A stretch of DNA of 64,000 nucleotides, from the NCBI GenBank assembly GCA_947359465.1, contig OX375877.1, forward strand, positions 70,038,698 to 70,102,697. Reading direction: 5' to 3'. Shown here piece after piece: positions 11,524 to 23,259 of the stretch. The first letter of the stretch is position 1; each line of letters begins with the position of its first letter. The notes under the pieces were generated by a model that saw only the letters and a list, made by a program, of their open reading frames with translations, searched no databases and had not been told where the DNA came from. The position numbers and the translations under genes are program-made. Source of the stretch: Metellina segmentata (lineage: Eukaryota > Arthropoda > Arachnida > Araneae > Tetragnathidae).

Positions 11524-12208
11524 CTAGGGGGCTCTGCCCACTGCTCGCTTACGCTCGCCAACTCCTTGGAATTGCTATGCAATCCCATTTGGTTTGCTTC
11601 GCAAACCAACATTACTTTCGCAGAGTGCATCTCCTGGACAGCGAAACTATCTGACTAAAATTTTTATAATCCTGATTTGACTTTCCGGTCCATGACATCA
11701 CCCCCATGGATTGCCACGTAATCCCTTCGCAAACCAATACTTTCGCAAGTGATTTCACTCGTTTTTACTCCAAAATTTAATGCACCCTGAACTAATAGCC
11801 GCATCAGTAAAAAACCTTCTGCATCTTGTTCCCTGTACAATTTTAAGTAATCCGTCTTAATCTCCTTACTTTACGTTCTGTACTTCATACTTTCTCCGTA
11901 AACCGTCTGAGAACAAAGTGAAAAAAGCGAGCCCTTTTCCTCGCCAAATAAAAAGAAATAATTTTTATGGGAATTGTTGCTACGATAAATTTAATATCTG
12001 GCAAACCCGATAGTTAAAAATACAACCCACAACTGCATGCGGAACCTGCTGTGCGAACTAAAAAATACGAAATTTGTGTGACCAACTTTTGATTGCATCA
12101 AATTTATTTATGAACCAATTTTTAAAATAATTGTACCGTAAGAAAGAGTACATTCTGAGTTAAACTGCGATATTTTCAAAATTAAAAACTAATAGTAATA
12201 CAATATAG
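11524..12208 (-). mobile_element. Helitron H3, 5'-truncated
   Basis: The minus-strand 3' end (hairpin plus CTAG, 11524-11545) and several hundred following bases match H1, including the AATAGCCGCATCAG and CATCTTGTTCCCTGTAC segments. The match stops near 12208 within the tandem-unit region, so the TC end is missing. It interrupts the K/E-rich frame of its hAT host. Confidence 0.7.
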
Positions 12209-12830
12209 ATTAGGGATGCAACATCAATGTTTTCGAGACATCAATGTTTCTTACATCGATGTATTGGAGTCGATGTTTTTGTAACATCGATGTTTTTACG
12301 TTGTCTATGTTTTATTTTTAAATGGACTACACAGGAATGTCAGGGTTCTCGATGGGGAGCTTCGAGCTCTCAATGTGTGAGAGGTTGATGATCTATCCCC
12401 TTAAAAACTTTGCTGAAGACACCTTTGAGTGTAAATTATCATACATATTGAAGATTCCACTGTCCTTTCAGAGTTTACCCGCGACGTATCTACACCTTCT
12501 AGACATAATCAGACCCACAATAGAAACTGCAACATGTGATGACAAAGGTACTAAACGATTACCTCTCCTCCTGGGTTAACGTTGAGTTAATATCAGCTTG
12601 ATCCGTCCGGTCTCTTGACCTCTCCATTCTCGTCTTATTCCAGAATCCGAAAATAAAACGGGTCTGTTGAGACCGCCCTCAGATTTATGTAAGGAGGATG
12701 TTATCCCCCTCCCCTTTTAAGTGACCACTGGCATCGATCACCATTTACGAGCCATCTGACCTCCTAGAGGGTTCCTCCTTTTGTTCGACCATGCAGATGG
12801 CCCTGCTTCCCTTAAACTTCGCCGCTTTGT
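12209..12830. other. Unassigned insert inside the hAT element
   Basis: It begins TAGGGATGCAACATCAATG and continues with four degenerate copies of ACATCGATGTTTT, which look like the terminal region of another transposon. An 85-codon plus-strand frame (12322-12579) is not recognised. The segment from about 12600 is less AT-rich than its surroundings. No matching right end was found. Confidence 0.35.
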
Positions 12831-13690
12831 TTTACTGATAGCCTTTTCTTGTGGAAAAATTTCCAGAACTTGCTGCTAATACACCGCGGGCAATGTGAAG
12901 TATACTTTTACAATTGAAACGGTTCGCTTTTGGATCCATTCTTGCGGTGGAATGTAGCACGCATTTCAAAATTGAATTCGTACAAACCCTGTTTTTTTTT
13001 TTTAGAGAAAATGAATTTTTTTTACTGTGCACCAAACATTTTTTTCTTCTCTTAATAAAATTTAAGAACTGAAAACCCCTGAAAAGGTGACAAAATGTCA
13101 AAAAGGTGACAAAAAATAAAAAGGTGACAAAAAGTGACGTGTTAGGAGCCCTGTTAAATTATAAAGATGTAAAACATGTTTGTCTAGTTTAAGAAGTTCT
13201 TGAGAAACAGAACTCCAAACATGCAACATTAAGCAATCTCACAACTGCTCTTCAAAGTTACAAGTCTTAAAAATGAATTAAACATAAAAAATATTCAATT
13301 TTGAACATAAACTTTTAGGATATTGTTATTTATGCACAAACTAAACCACTGTACCAAATTTTATGTAAATCTATTTTCATACGGCCATAGGTTTTTCCTG
13401 ATTTTTGCTCATTTCACGTGGTATGACCAAATAATAAATTTTTTTTTCACTAACCTGTCTTAGTTATAAAGAAAGAACGGAAGAGAAATTTTACATCACC
13501 CATAAAACATATGAACACATTTTTTGTAAAAAAAATTGTTAGATTCCTTTTTCACAAATATTTTAAACAAAATTCTACTGTCTTACCCAACTCTTGAAAG
13601 AAATATGATATAAACATAGACTAGATTACATTTCCTAAGACACTTTATTTTTCATTTCATAAATTGCATAATATACAGTACAGTACAGTA

Positions 13691-14617
13691 CACTCAAACC
13701 TGTTTTTGTGCGGTGGATAGGAATAGCATTAAAGAAAACGTATTAAAAAAATCTTCCAAAACTTCACGAGTAGTTTTAAAAAATATTTTTCGCAACACAT
13801 TTAAAAAGTATTTTTTTTATGCGGTGAATAGGGACTGCATAAAAAAATCTCACGTAGAAAAAAACTCAAAACCTTACTAAATAACTAGAAATTGCTTTTC
13901 TAAACGAAATCAAGACACAAGGTTTGGCAACTACTTGGAATCTCGTCAAATCTTTTGGAATCTCATTTAGAAAATACACATGCGAACAGTTTTAAATATT
14001 TTATTTACATATGTACTTATTTTACCGATACAAAACTTTTCAAAATGTATAACCATTGTCCTTCGTAGTCTGACAATACGCTGATTTTCTTGTGGTGAAT
14101 TGGTTCAAAATCACTTGTCTGTTAATTTATCATTCCTTTTTATCTCTTGACTCGCAGTTGCCACAACTTGCAACTATATATATAATTAACACAAACAAAC
14201 TAACAACTAAACAACACTAACTAATTCAGAGCGAAAGAAACACGTGTTTTGGTTTTATTCCCATTCTTTGAAATATATATATATATATATATATATATAC
14301 CAAATATTCGGAAATTGTTTACACTGCGCAAAGAACAAAAATAAGACTCGAAATAAAAATGAAGTATCAGAACTCAAATTCCATAAAAAAAATAATAATA
14401 ATTATAGGGAAAAAATTGCTTTTTCAGCAGTTCTGGTAAAGCAATCTAAGTCATTAAAAAAATTTTTATTTAAGTAATTTTTATTGATAACTTCGTCAAT
14501 TATGTTCTAATTTGATTGAAATTTTTAAAAGACTGTAAGTAGGTGTACTGAATAAATTTTTTTCATATACCGCACACAAAAAAAACTCACAAGAGCGCAC
14601 AAAAACAGGTTTGAGTG
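13691..14617. mobile_element. pogo/Tc1-type MITE, TIR CACTCAAACCTGTTTTTGTG
   Basis: CACTCAAACCTGTTTTTGTG at 13691 is mirrored at 14617, and both ends are flanked by TA, the TSD of Tc1/mariner/pogo elements. At 927 bp with no transposase it is non-autonomous. A subterminal motif GCGGTG(G/A)ATAGG is present twice on the left. A (TA)n tract lies inside at 14273-14299. Confidence 0.85.
14273..14299. repeat. (TA)n microsatellite
   Basis: About 13 uninterrupted AT dinucleotides inside the preceding MITE. Confidence 0.95.
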
Positions 14618-14667
14618 TACTATCTTAGAATAATTTTTAACAATGTATTTGCTGCTGATCTTACAAG

Positions 14668-16617
14668 CAGGGGTGAAAACAGTCAAAATGGAAAAAAGAG
14701 GAAAATATACGCAGTGTTATTTTTAACTACAAATATAGCCTGAATAAGAATACTATATTTGTGTACCAATGTGTGTACAGAGCAGTGGTGCAGCCAGAAA
14801 TTTTTTCTGAGGGGTAGGCAAATTTTTAGTCTGATAAAACCCTACAAAGTCCAACTAAAAACAATACAATTTGTCTTTGGAAGTAGGGAGGTTAACCCTT
14901 AACCCCCCATGGCTGCGCCACTAATGCAGAATATGTGTTTATGATAAGCATGTATTTTTGCCTATTATTTAGCTTAAAAGCTCTACAAAGTCAACTATAA
15001 ACATTGAAATTTGAAAAGGGGGGAGGAGCACCTTACGAGTAAACTCAAATTTTGTAAAAGAGAAAAAATATCATGGCAATTTTGTAAACAGTATAAATAA
15101 CTTGCATGAAATTGAAAATGTTATTTTTATGAATATTTTTGAATATCTGCCCAATGGCAAGATTTTTTTTGAGTTGCAACTTTTCCAAAACCTTGATACA
15201 AAAATGAAATTAACAGGAAATAAAAATGCTGTTACAAAAGGATAAAGCAAACAAATACTATTTTTATAAATAGAATAAATTTTATGTGAAAAAAAATAAG
15301 TACACACCAAAAATAAAAATGGTACAGCTTCAGTCTACGTTTATAGCAGTGGTAACGGTCTTGGCGCTTTTATGGCGCACTTCTGGTAGCGAGTAATGAC
15401 AGGTTGAGATAACCCATATAAACAACGGTTATTGCGGATTTTAATACAACCTGGGCAAGTGCAAAGTTTAAAAATTTCATTTCGAATATTCCGGAAAGTT
15501 CTTTCCAATTCCGTAAAATTTTCGTTTGATTTCATTGGTTCATTTGAAATAATTCTTTTCTTGGCGACTTAAGTGTGCCAAGGGCCGGCCGTTGCCATCG
15601 CTATAAACGTAGACTGAAGATGTACCCCTGTGGTAAAAAAAAAACTTAATTCAGTTTAAATTTACAACCTATTTTCGAATATAAAATAACTTTTTTTTTT
15701 TTTCAAAATCTCTATATTTTTCCGTAAATATTCTTATTTTCTAATTAAATCAAATAAAACTTTAAATTAACTCGTATTATCCAAGAAACAATTTAACTTA
15801 TTAAACAATCATAAATATTGCCCTTAAAAAAATATTTTGAAAATTTCCGTTGCAAAAAATAGCTGCAGTCTATGTTTCTACGCTACCTTAGAGCACTTTT
15901 AAAGTCGCCAAAGAAAGAAGTTTTAACGGATTTTAAAAGAACTTTCTAAATTATTCAAAATGAAAAATTAACCTTTCCGAGGTTGCCGTAAAAGACGAAA
16001 TAACCGAGCATCTTATTTTCTAGTTGAAAGAAAAATCACATTAAAAGCTGATCAACTTAAAATATTTCACTTGTACCTTTTCAGCCGCATCATGACGTTT
16101 CACGGCCGCTAGATAACAGCTCCGCTTTTTTAGGAAACCGTAGCTTTACCTACGAAATATACAACAACCTACGCTAACTAGTTCAAAATCCAAGTTCTCC
16201 AGGTTTGCCATTAAACTAATAAGCTTCTCACAAAGGATTCTTTTCAAAAAGGAATTTGCAAGACTTATCAGCTTGCAAAATTTAGGAGTGCAACGTTGGC
16301 GATATGTCTCATTTGGCGCAGACAAAAAAGGGCTAAAGTCGGAATTTTTTCGTAAAAAAAATGATAAAAATCGGTCATTTTCTCAAAAATTTACAAAAAG
16401 TCGGAAATACCTACAAAAGTCGGAAGAATCTCATCCCTGAAGTAAGGACATATTCACACTTTCCTTATTATTTTTTTTTTCCATTTATTCTTTGGCTGTA
16501 AATCCATGATATAATTTAATTCTAAAGAAAAATTGTAGAAAAAGCTAAAATTCTCGGAAGAAAAAAAAAACGGAAATCCGCGTAAACGCGGAAGATTTTC
16601 ACCCCTGTACAAGAAAT
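14668..16617. mobile_element. Element Z, copy 1 (TIR CAGGGGTGAAAA, 6-bp TSD)
   Basis: The left end CAGGGGTGAAAACAG and the right end ATTTTCACCCCTG are inverted repeats. The flanks carry an exact 6-bp duplication, TACAAG (14662-14667 and 16618-16623). The second copy at 30855-34033 shares the ends and most of the interior, and has its own exact 6-bp duplication. Both copies hold the same MITE at the same internal site. No transposase is visible. Six base pairs is unusual: hAT would give 8. The superfamily is open; Dada and IS3EU are groups reported with about 6 bp. Confidence 0.8.
15322..15625. mobile_element. MITE M, copy 1 (TIR CTTCAGTCTACGTTTATAGC)
   Basis: A 304-bp element starts GTACAGCTTCAGTCTACG and ends with the near mirror image CGTAGACTGAAGATGTAC; the inverted termini run on through GCAACGG/CTTGGCGC. 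It contains TTGATTTCATTGGTTCATTT near the centre, which is shared by all copies in the window (32094-32386, 21177-34219 split, 24821-26724 split, and partial at 20170-20256). Confidence 0.85.
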
Positions 16618-16633
16618 GTTAGTGTTACTGAAA

Positions 16634-17360
16634 GTGTTCTCCTAACAGGTTTCAAGGTCTAAAAAAAGTGACTAATCGAGCAGAAAAAAGTGACAAAAAG
16701 TGACTAATCAAGCAAAAAAAAGTGATAACAATAATGCAAAATATATTCAAGTATAAAATTAGAAAAGAAGATCCTCCTCAGTCACCCCTATCTTTTCCTT
16801 TTCTTTCTTTGGAAGGATGTCTTTATTTTTTACATTTAAAAAGTACATCATTTTGAATCGTAAAATAAAAAAATCGTAATTATGATTTTTTTAAATTTGT
16901 TTATATTTGAAACAGCTTGAAAAATTTCTTCCTTTCTTTGAAAAATTATGTCTTTTTTGTTGTTGAAAAAAGTCTGAAATTAATTTTGTCTTTTTCTTCT
17001 CAATAGAAGAATGTGCAATTTTTTAAGTCTGTCTTTGCTGACCAGCATCATCTGAGACTTTTGACGCTCTTTCAAGCATTGCCTGAGCAAGTGCTGCTTC
17101 CTTAAAATCTTTATTTTTTTTATTGCCTTCTTGAGCCTATCATTGGTTTCCTTTAATAATTTTGAAGCACTGTCCAGTGCCTCATCCTCTTTCTTACTCA
17201 TAATTTTAAGTTTTCGTTTTTCTATCACCTTTCTTTTCTTTGACAGCAGCTTAAAAATTTTTTTTCTCTGCTTCCAGTCTATATTTTTCTTTCCTGTCCC
17301 ACTCTAATTTTTCTTGTGCCTTACATTTTATATCTTCTAAATAGGCATTGTAGGCTTTGG
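16634..17360 (-). mobile_element. hAT element, copy 2 (partial), same family as 10817-13153
   Basis: CTCCTAACAGGTTTCAAGGTC followed by AAAAGTGACTAATC repeats matches the left end of the hAT at 10817, although its first bases are altered (GTTCTCC in place of CAGGGCTCC). The match continues through TTTCTTTGGAAGGATG and the K/E-rich frame. No right terminus is present, so this copy is truncated. Confidence 0.7.
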
Positions 17361-17370
17361 GTTTTGTCAT
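16980..17370 (-). pseudogene. Lysine/glutamate-rich coiled-coil protein fragment of the hAT family
   Basis: Read from an ATG near 17370 on the minus strand, the frame begins MTKPKAYNAYLEDIK, continues through a charged segment with EKLEWDRKEKYRLEAEKK, breaks near 17255, and resumes as MIEKRKLKIMSKKEDEALD to a stop at 16980. The composition predicts a long coiled coil. A diverged version lies on the minus strand of the other copy (about 10990-11520), so this belongs to the element and not to the host. Whether it is part of a transposase or an accessory protein cannot be told from sequence alone. Confidence 0.5.
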
Positions 17371-17593
17371 CTATCGATGTTCATTTACTAGAATAAGTAG
17401 CAGCTAAAATACAAGAACTGTTCTTGTAACCTGAATGAATATTGGGTGCGATTACAGAAAAGAAAATGAATTAAATAAAAATATTTTACAATTCGGAATA
17501 CGTTTGTAAAATTATATGTATATTACATATAATTCTGGGTATTGTATACATTCAATATTAAAAAAATAGCAGTGTTCATTCTGTGAATTTATA

Positions 17594-17985
17594 TTGACAG
17601 TTAACAAACATTTAGAATTTAGTGGAGATTATATCTTAATTAACAATTTAGATCAAGGTTCACTACTTCATCCTCGTCCTGATGTGTTTCGCATGATAGC
17701 TCATAATTATCTTGTTTTATTAAATTTGTTGGGGGAATATGAAAATGAATTTTTAAAAGTTGATATTCAACAGTTATTTGTACTTCATAATTCGTTAAAT
17801 ATACTCTCACCTTAAGAAATATATTTAGACTTAATGTGTCCACAAAGTTATAAAGCTGACCATGTCATGAAACATTATTTGGGCTCAACCAATACATTAT
17901 TAAAAAAATTTTGTAAAGTCAAAAATGTGTGTGATGTATTAAATGCAAAACGTAAATCAAGAGTCAGAAGAATCAAAACGTGAAA
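17594..17985 (+). pseudogene. Transposase-like C-terminal fragment, family uncertain
   Basis: A plus-strand frame contains GSLLHPRPDVFRMIAHNYLV and ends at a stop at 17813. The same frame reads sensibly past that stop (EIYLDLMCPQSYKADHVMKH, then a basic tail), so the stop looks like decay. The pattern of a G-x-L-x-x-P motif followed by an amphipathic helical stretch recalls the C-terminal part of P-element/THAP9-like transposases, but this is recall of a general pattern and not proof. No N-terminal DNA-binding or catalytic part is seen nearby. Confidence 0.4.
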
Positions 17986-18895
17986 ACTGCAAACACTTAC
18001 GAATTGAGAATATTAAAATCTTGATATTTCTATCACTTTATTTCCTCATAAAGATATTGTAATCACTCATTGTTTGGTATCATTTTGTTATATGGTAAAA
18101 TGTAGTTTTCACATTTACTTGAAAGCATAAATTGCCATACGGTGCTCAATGGATATGTAATATTTAGTGGGAGTCGTTTCCATATTCAGCTCTTGTTAAA
18201 AGGACAAAAAATCAAAAATAAAATTGCATAGAAAAACCTTTATTCAGATACATAAATTTCGTTTATTAGAAAATTCTTTTTATAGATCTAATATATGCAG
18301 TGGAATGTATGCACAAATTATGCATGGTATAAAGAACTAAAAATGAAATGTAGTGTCAAATTGCAAGAAGTTGTTTGTAATTAGTTCTGTAACATTATTG
18401 TATTTAAAATTGTGAAAGAAAATTAAGCTTATTTTCTGTTTAGGGCATTTTTCTTATTCATTGTTATGTCTTAAATAATTATGTAATACACATGTCATGT
18501 GCTTAAACTTATACTGATGAATTATATTGATTAAGAATAAATATTGATGATATGCTAGGTGATTTGTAGTATTTGATGTGAATCCTCATGTATTAATTTC
18601 TTTTTAAAAGGATAGTAAAAATATTGTAACTATAAGTGAGGAAATTGATTGTTTGTCATTCATTTTGAAAATAAAGCCTCTAAATTAATTTTTATATTAA
18701 TCATACCAATGACAAAGCATTATTAATAGAATCTTAAGAAGGAAAATGGGACACATACATTAATTTAAAAATTATCAAATAAAAAATTTTAATAATTTCA
18801 TCAGTTACATTTTGTTAGCTGTGGTATAGTACTTGAAAAATCTGTAAACTTTAAAAAAGCAAGCAATTTTTAAGTTACGTAATTTCTGAATATAC
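17986..18895. other. AT-rich DNA without recognisable feature
   Basis: Open frames are short. No inverted termini or tandem structure was found. It may hold the remains of the transposon that supplied the fragment at 17594-17985. Confidence 0.3.
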
Positions 18896-20044
18896 CGTTG
18901 AGGGTGATATGTAGTATCCGATACGTTACAACTTATGGCGATTATAGCCAAATGTGGTAACCTTCCAGTTTTCACGAGTTTGCGCGCTTTCATCCATTTT
19001 AAGGCAAATTTTCTTATTTCTGGCATTTTTTCCTTTATTTTTTACATTAGCATACATGTTTTGCAAAAATGTTTGAAGACAGTATACATTTGGAACCTGT
19101 AAAGATGTATTTCAGTAATTTGTATTAAAAACACTGGATGGTCTTTGTGTAGGAAATTCTTAAAATGTACAACACGGAGGAACCAAAAAGTGGTTATATG
19201 CATGGAAGCCGATGGTGATTCTGTCTCGCTGGCAGGATAGGGTCTTGCGTTATATGCTGTGACTTATCTATAAAATAATTCCTCCTGGTACAGTGGTTTA
19301 TACGCATAGTAGCCCACGGTGAAAGGTTCTCGCTGGCAGGAAGGGGTCACACGTTATACGCTGTGACTTAACTACAAAAAAATTCCTTCACATATAGTGG
19401 TTTATACGCATTGTAACCTTGTGCGTTATACACTGTGACTTGTATACAAAAATATTTCTCTTGGTCCCATGTTTACAAAATAATTACTCTTTTTCAATTA
19501 ATTCATATCTTTATCTCTGACCAAGAATATCTCCATCGAGTTACCCACATAATGCTAAGTAAATCGCTAGAATTATAAAATGAAATTCCATCTCAATTAT
19601 AGATAGAACAAACCTTCATTGATTTTTCTCTCATTGAAAAATATTTGGTGGATTCTCAGGATTCCAGAAAAGAATTGACCTTATTTACAAAAAAAAAATC
19701 CTCACTTTTAATTCCATATAGAGTATAAAATCCCCAATCGTTAAACATCCCAACATTTGCTAACCGGCGGGTTTTTTTCCACCCTCCATCTTTCCTATTT
19801 TTTTAATGAGTTTAACCTGGATCTATTTGATTAAATAACGCAAAATAACGGTCATGTTCAGAGAAAATACTCCTTGGTAAAAATTAGAAGATTTGCAAGT
19901 AAAATTTGTTTGATTGAACTATTTCGTAATGTATGCAAAGGTTCACAGTGTGGATGATGGCCATCTTAGATTGGCCGCCATTTTGTTTGGCGAAAAACAT
20001 CACTTTGTGGACTGAAGTATCGGATGCTACCCCTCCACCTTTGT
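18896..20044. mobile_element. Mutator-like MITE, copy C1
   Basis: The left end (GATATGTAGTATCCGATACG near 18908) and right end (GTATCGGATGCTACCCCTCC) form inverted termini matching those of C2 at 52950-54786. Subterminal motifs GGCCATCTT and TTGGCCGCCATTTTG precede the right end in both. The TSD is less clear than in C2. It contains the tandem array at 19195-19460. Confidence 0.6.
19195..19460. repeat. Tandem repeat with TACGCTGTGACTTA motif
   Basis: Roughly two and a half units of about 110 bp each hold a version of GGAAGCCGATGGTGA, CTCGCTGGCAGG, CGTTATACGCTGTGACTT and CTCCTGGTACAGTGGTTTAT. The same unit occurs in C2 (53945-54125), where it is much more GC-rich. Confidence 0.6.
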
Positions 20045-20169
20045 TGATTTAAACATGGGAATATATCCGTAGACATTAAGAAAACAAACAAATGTGTAAT
20101 AATAGCGGAAATCGTTTTACAACATCCATGACATCACAGAATCGTGGTATGGCCTTTTGTTTAAACTGG

Positions 20170-20256
20170 CGCTTGATTTCATTGGTTCATTTGAAATAAT
20201 TCTTTCCTTGGCAACTTTAGAGGTGCGCCTAAAAAAGCGCTAGACCGTTACCACCG
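20170..20256. mobile_element. MITE M, partial copy (right half)
   Basis: It holds TTGATTTCATTGGTTCATTT and onward to CCGTTACCACCGCTAT. There it stops at GGTAGCATACGAG, which resembles the terminus of the C elements, so another insertion probably cut it. Confidence 0.6.
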
Positions 20257-20877
20257 CTATGGTAGCATACGAGACCTTGGCAATTTTTTGCCAAATATGG
20301 CAATTTTCGATTTCTTATAGTTTTTTATAGGCAACCCTATTTTGTTTTTCTTCAGTTTATTTTTTCTTCGTATCGTTTTTTTTTTTTTTTTGCTATTTCT
20401 TTAATTTGAACGTTTTGTTGGTTGTGGTGCTTCGTTCGTTGGATTTACGATGATTCTGGTATTTGTTCGTTGATTATTTCAAGTTGCACTTTTATTTTGC
20501 TTAAATAGGGTTTGCAGTCTTTTTTATTTCATAATGAGTTTTTATAATAGGGTTTAGTCTTTTCTTACATTTTGTTATTGTTTGTGGTAAAAAATTCATT
20601 TGCCTCTCATTTCCCTTGATCAAATTTGGATCGTATAAACTCATCGTATTAATTCTTATTTCTTTGCAAAAATATTAGGTAATTTCCTACAATAGTACAA
20701 TGAAATTCCTTCTCACTTGTGGATTGGAATACAAACCTCCATTGAAAAATCCCAGAAAAGGACCAACTTTTCTACAAGAAAAATTACGCCATCTTGGATT
20801 TGTTCAGATTGGCCGCCATCTTGTTTCAGGAAAAAAATGACTTGGCGACAAAGGTGTCGAATCCTACCACTCCAACA
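20257..20877. mobile_element. Possible C-related element
   Basis: The left end GGTAGCATACGAGACC and right end GGTGTCGAATCCTACC are rough inverted repeats. The right subterminal region has CGCCATCTTGGAT and ATTGGCCGCCATCTTG, as in C1 and C2. No TSD is visible. It is probably a distant relative. Confidence 0.35.
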
Positions 20878-21795
20878 AAAACGGCGTGACTCTCCTTTTA
20901 CCCGGGTAATTGGCTTATATAAACGGTACTCAAGAAAACAGGGCATGTTTATTGCCGAGCAATTTTTCTCGCAAAAACAAAATGGCCGCCGAAGTCGGTA
21001 TTGCCACCATCTAGTCGATTCGATTATATACATATGCAAGTGAATAGGTTGCCACAAATCTATTTCTTAATATCAAGGTTACCATGTTTGGCGAAAAATT
21101 ACTGTTGCACAGTATACTGCATTCCACTCAACAGTTAAATGTTGAGATCCGTTTCATACTAGCCTGTTTAAAAATTTGCCGGGTCTATGTTTATACCGGT
21201 GGCAATGGTCTTAGCGGTTTCTTGGTGCATTTCTAGTTGCGAGTTATGGCAACCCATCTGTATTACGGTTTATATAGCAACCTGGGCAAGTGGAAATTTA
21301 AATTTTTGCTTTGAATACTCTAGAAATTTCTTTTAAATCCGTTAAACTGTCGTTTGATATCATTGGTCCAGGGTCATTCCACATGAAGACAGCCATTTTA
21401 AGAAAAAGTTGTTGCACCATAGTCACCGATTTTTTTAAAATTTTTATCATAAATAGTATAATTTATCAGTAATACCCTCAAATCTCAATTTGTAAACTAT
21501 TTTGTCCAATATTAGCCAAGATAGAGGCTTTTGAAAATATGTCATTTTTACCAATTGGCGGCCATCTTGGATTTTGCAGCAATGTCTCAAAAGGTAATAA
21601 CTCGAGACCTAATGGTTCAAATTCAGTAATTCTGGTACCAATTTGAAGCTATTTATATCAGGAGTGTATTTATACATATATTTAAAGTTTGACAAGCAGT
21701 AATTCAATCATTTTTACAAATACTGTTTTTAAAAAAATCAAATAATGTACAACAGGGAACCATTAAAATGTATTTAACATTCAAAGTTAAAACTC

Positions 21796-22514
21796 ATGGA
21801 TTTAATTTATCTTTAAACAGTTTTTGAATAATAGTTCAATGGATTGATTTTCATCAGGTGCAAGGCGATACGTTCTTCCCGTAGTAGTCATGGGAAAAGC
21901 AACAGTTTTTATTACATGTTCGTATGGAATCCAACATACATCTAAAAGTTTTGGCCATACATATGATGCACTTGGGCCGTGAGGATGCATAAACATTATT
22001 TTGTAGTCATTGAGTCATGAGTACATCTGAATATGTCTTAGATAAATTAAGAGAAATTTTTTTTTAGTGATTTTGCTCTAACTTTTTTCCAGGATGTTTA
22101 TTAAACGGATCACAACATATTCTCTGCTCAACTGTACCACTTTAAATATTTGTCTTTGTGAACAATACAAAGTTTATGCTGGTGCAAGTATTTGTAATCT
22201 GTAATTAGACTACATAATCTTCTTTTTAATAATTCCAAATCCTTTGAAGATAATTTAAGCATAGAAATAAACTTAGTACTCAATGAAACATTCAGTTTCT
22301 TGCATACAAAACACTCCATCTTTTAACTAAACATGCCACTGCTTTGAACACTTATGAAGAAACAAGCTCTCAAAGGAATAACTACACCTCTCAAATAGTT
22401 TATGATCAATATTGAATCATACTTTAGTTTCAATAAATCAGAAAATAGATGAGGCAACACAAGCAACCATTTCAAGAATTGCATAATGTACAACAAGCCA
22501 GCTACATGACACAT
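21796..22514 (-). pseudogene. Broken protein of element W, C-terminal part
   Basis: Several minus-strand frames, in order, look like pieces of one protein. Upstream comes a piece with MECFVCKKLNVSLSTKF and YKYLHQHKLCIVHKDKYLKW, then EQRICCDPFNKHPGKK in another frame (about 22075-22125), then FMHPHGPSASYVWPKLLDVC and CWIPYEHVI ending at a stop at 21802. Frameshifts and stops separate them. Cys and His residues (C-x-x-C, H-x-x-K-x-C, CCDPF) could bind metal. I have an impression of similar CCDPF and MHPHGP motifs in unnamed arthropod transposon proteins but cannot verify this. The position inside W points to a W-encoded protein. Confidence 0.45.
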
Positions 22515-23259
22515 AATTGATATTTTTGTATAGCAGAAATAAAGTTACAACTGGCTGATGCAATCTCTTATGATACATAGTAATTGACCCAGTTGCCTCC
22601 GAGTCTTTACGCTGCTCAGATCATTCTTTGCCTGCCAATTGTGATGTCCTTTTATAAATATTAAATGTCCTGTTGGACATGAAGTACACTCTTATTCCTT
22701 TATTACAAGATATAACAGTATTTAGACTAGATAATCTTTTTTATAATTAAAAATCATTTGAAGACAATTTAAGCACAGGAAGAAACGAAGTACTTAATGA
22801 AACATTGATCATGTACTACAAGCAGGGCCGATCCTAGCAGGTGTGCAGCGCGTGCACCGCACGCGGGAGGCCAAAACAAGGGGCGGCCGCATATAGTTCT
22901 ATCAATCAAGCAAAATTTTTTTAAACTTATAATAAGTCGAATAAATATGCTGAATTTTAAATAGTTATTGAAAAATCAAAATAAGTCTCGATTTCCCGAT
23001 AGCATAGCATAGTTTAAGAAAAATAGAATGTTAGTGCACAGTGTGTTGGTCCATTGAGTATTAATGTCTACTCTTTACACACATTTTTCCTTTGATAACA
23101 AAATTCGTGGCAGAGCCGGCAGTACGGCATAGAAAAGGATATCAAATTTTAAATTTCTATCTAAAAAAATAACCAAGGGGCATATTTTTGTGGTGTGAAA
23201 TAAAGATTAGTCTGGAAAAAAAATTTTGCTATTGACGCGGAACAACAAAATGTTTACAA

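Larger units (their letters stand above)
10817..13153. mobile_element. hAT element, copy 1 (TIR CAGGGCTCCTAACA)
   Basis: The left end CAGGGCTCCTAACA (10817) and right end TGTTAGGAGCCCTG (13153) are inverted repeats. Flanks ACAAATTA (10809-10816) and TTAAATTA (13154-13161) fit an 8-bp TSD with two changes, as expected for hAT. Both ends carry subterminal repeats of AAAAAGGTGACAAAA and AAAGTGACTAAT. The uninterrupted target is visible at about 7285 in element U copy 1. A lysine/glutamate-rich reading frame lies on the minus strand around 10990-11520, cut by Helitron H3. Confidence 0.85.
10155..13435 (+). mobile_element. Element U, copy 3, internally deleted and split by a hAT element
   Basis: 10155-10816 and 13154-13435 together match 6585-7562 of copy 1 in order and orientation, and the right end again reads GCTCATTTCACGTGG followed by TATGACC. 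The hAT at 10817-13153 lies between them. The copy lacks the segment equivalent to about 4300-6585 of copy 1. Confidence 0.65.

Noticed and set aside
20713..21057. Overlapping open frames of 108-114 codons on both strands
   Set aside because: Mirror frames over a less AT-rich transposon segment containing the GCCATCTTGG module; no protein family pattern on either strand.
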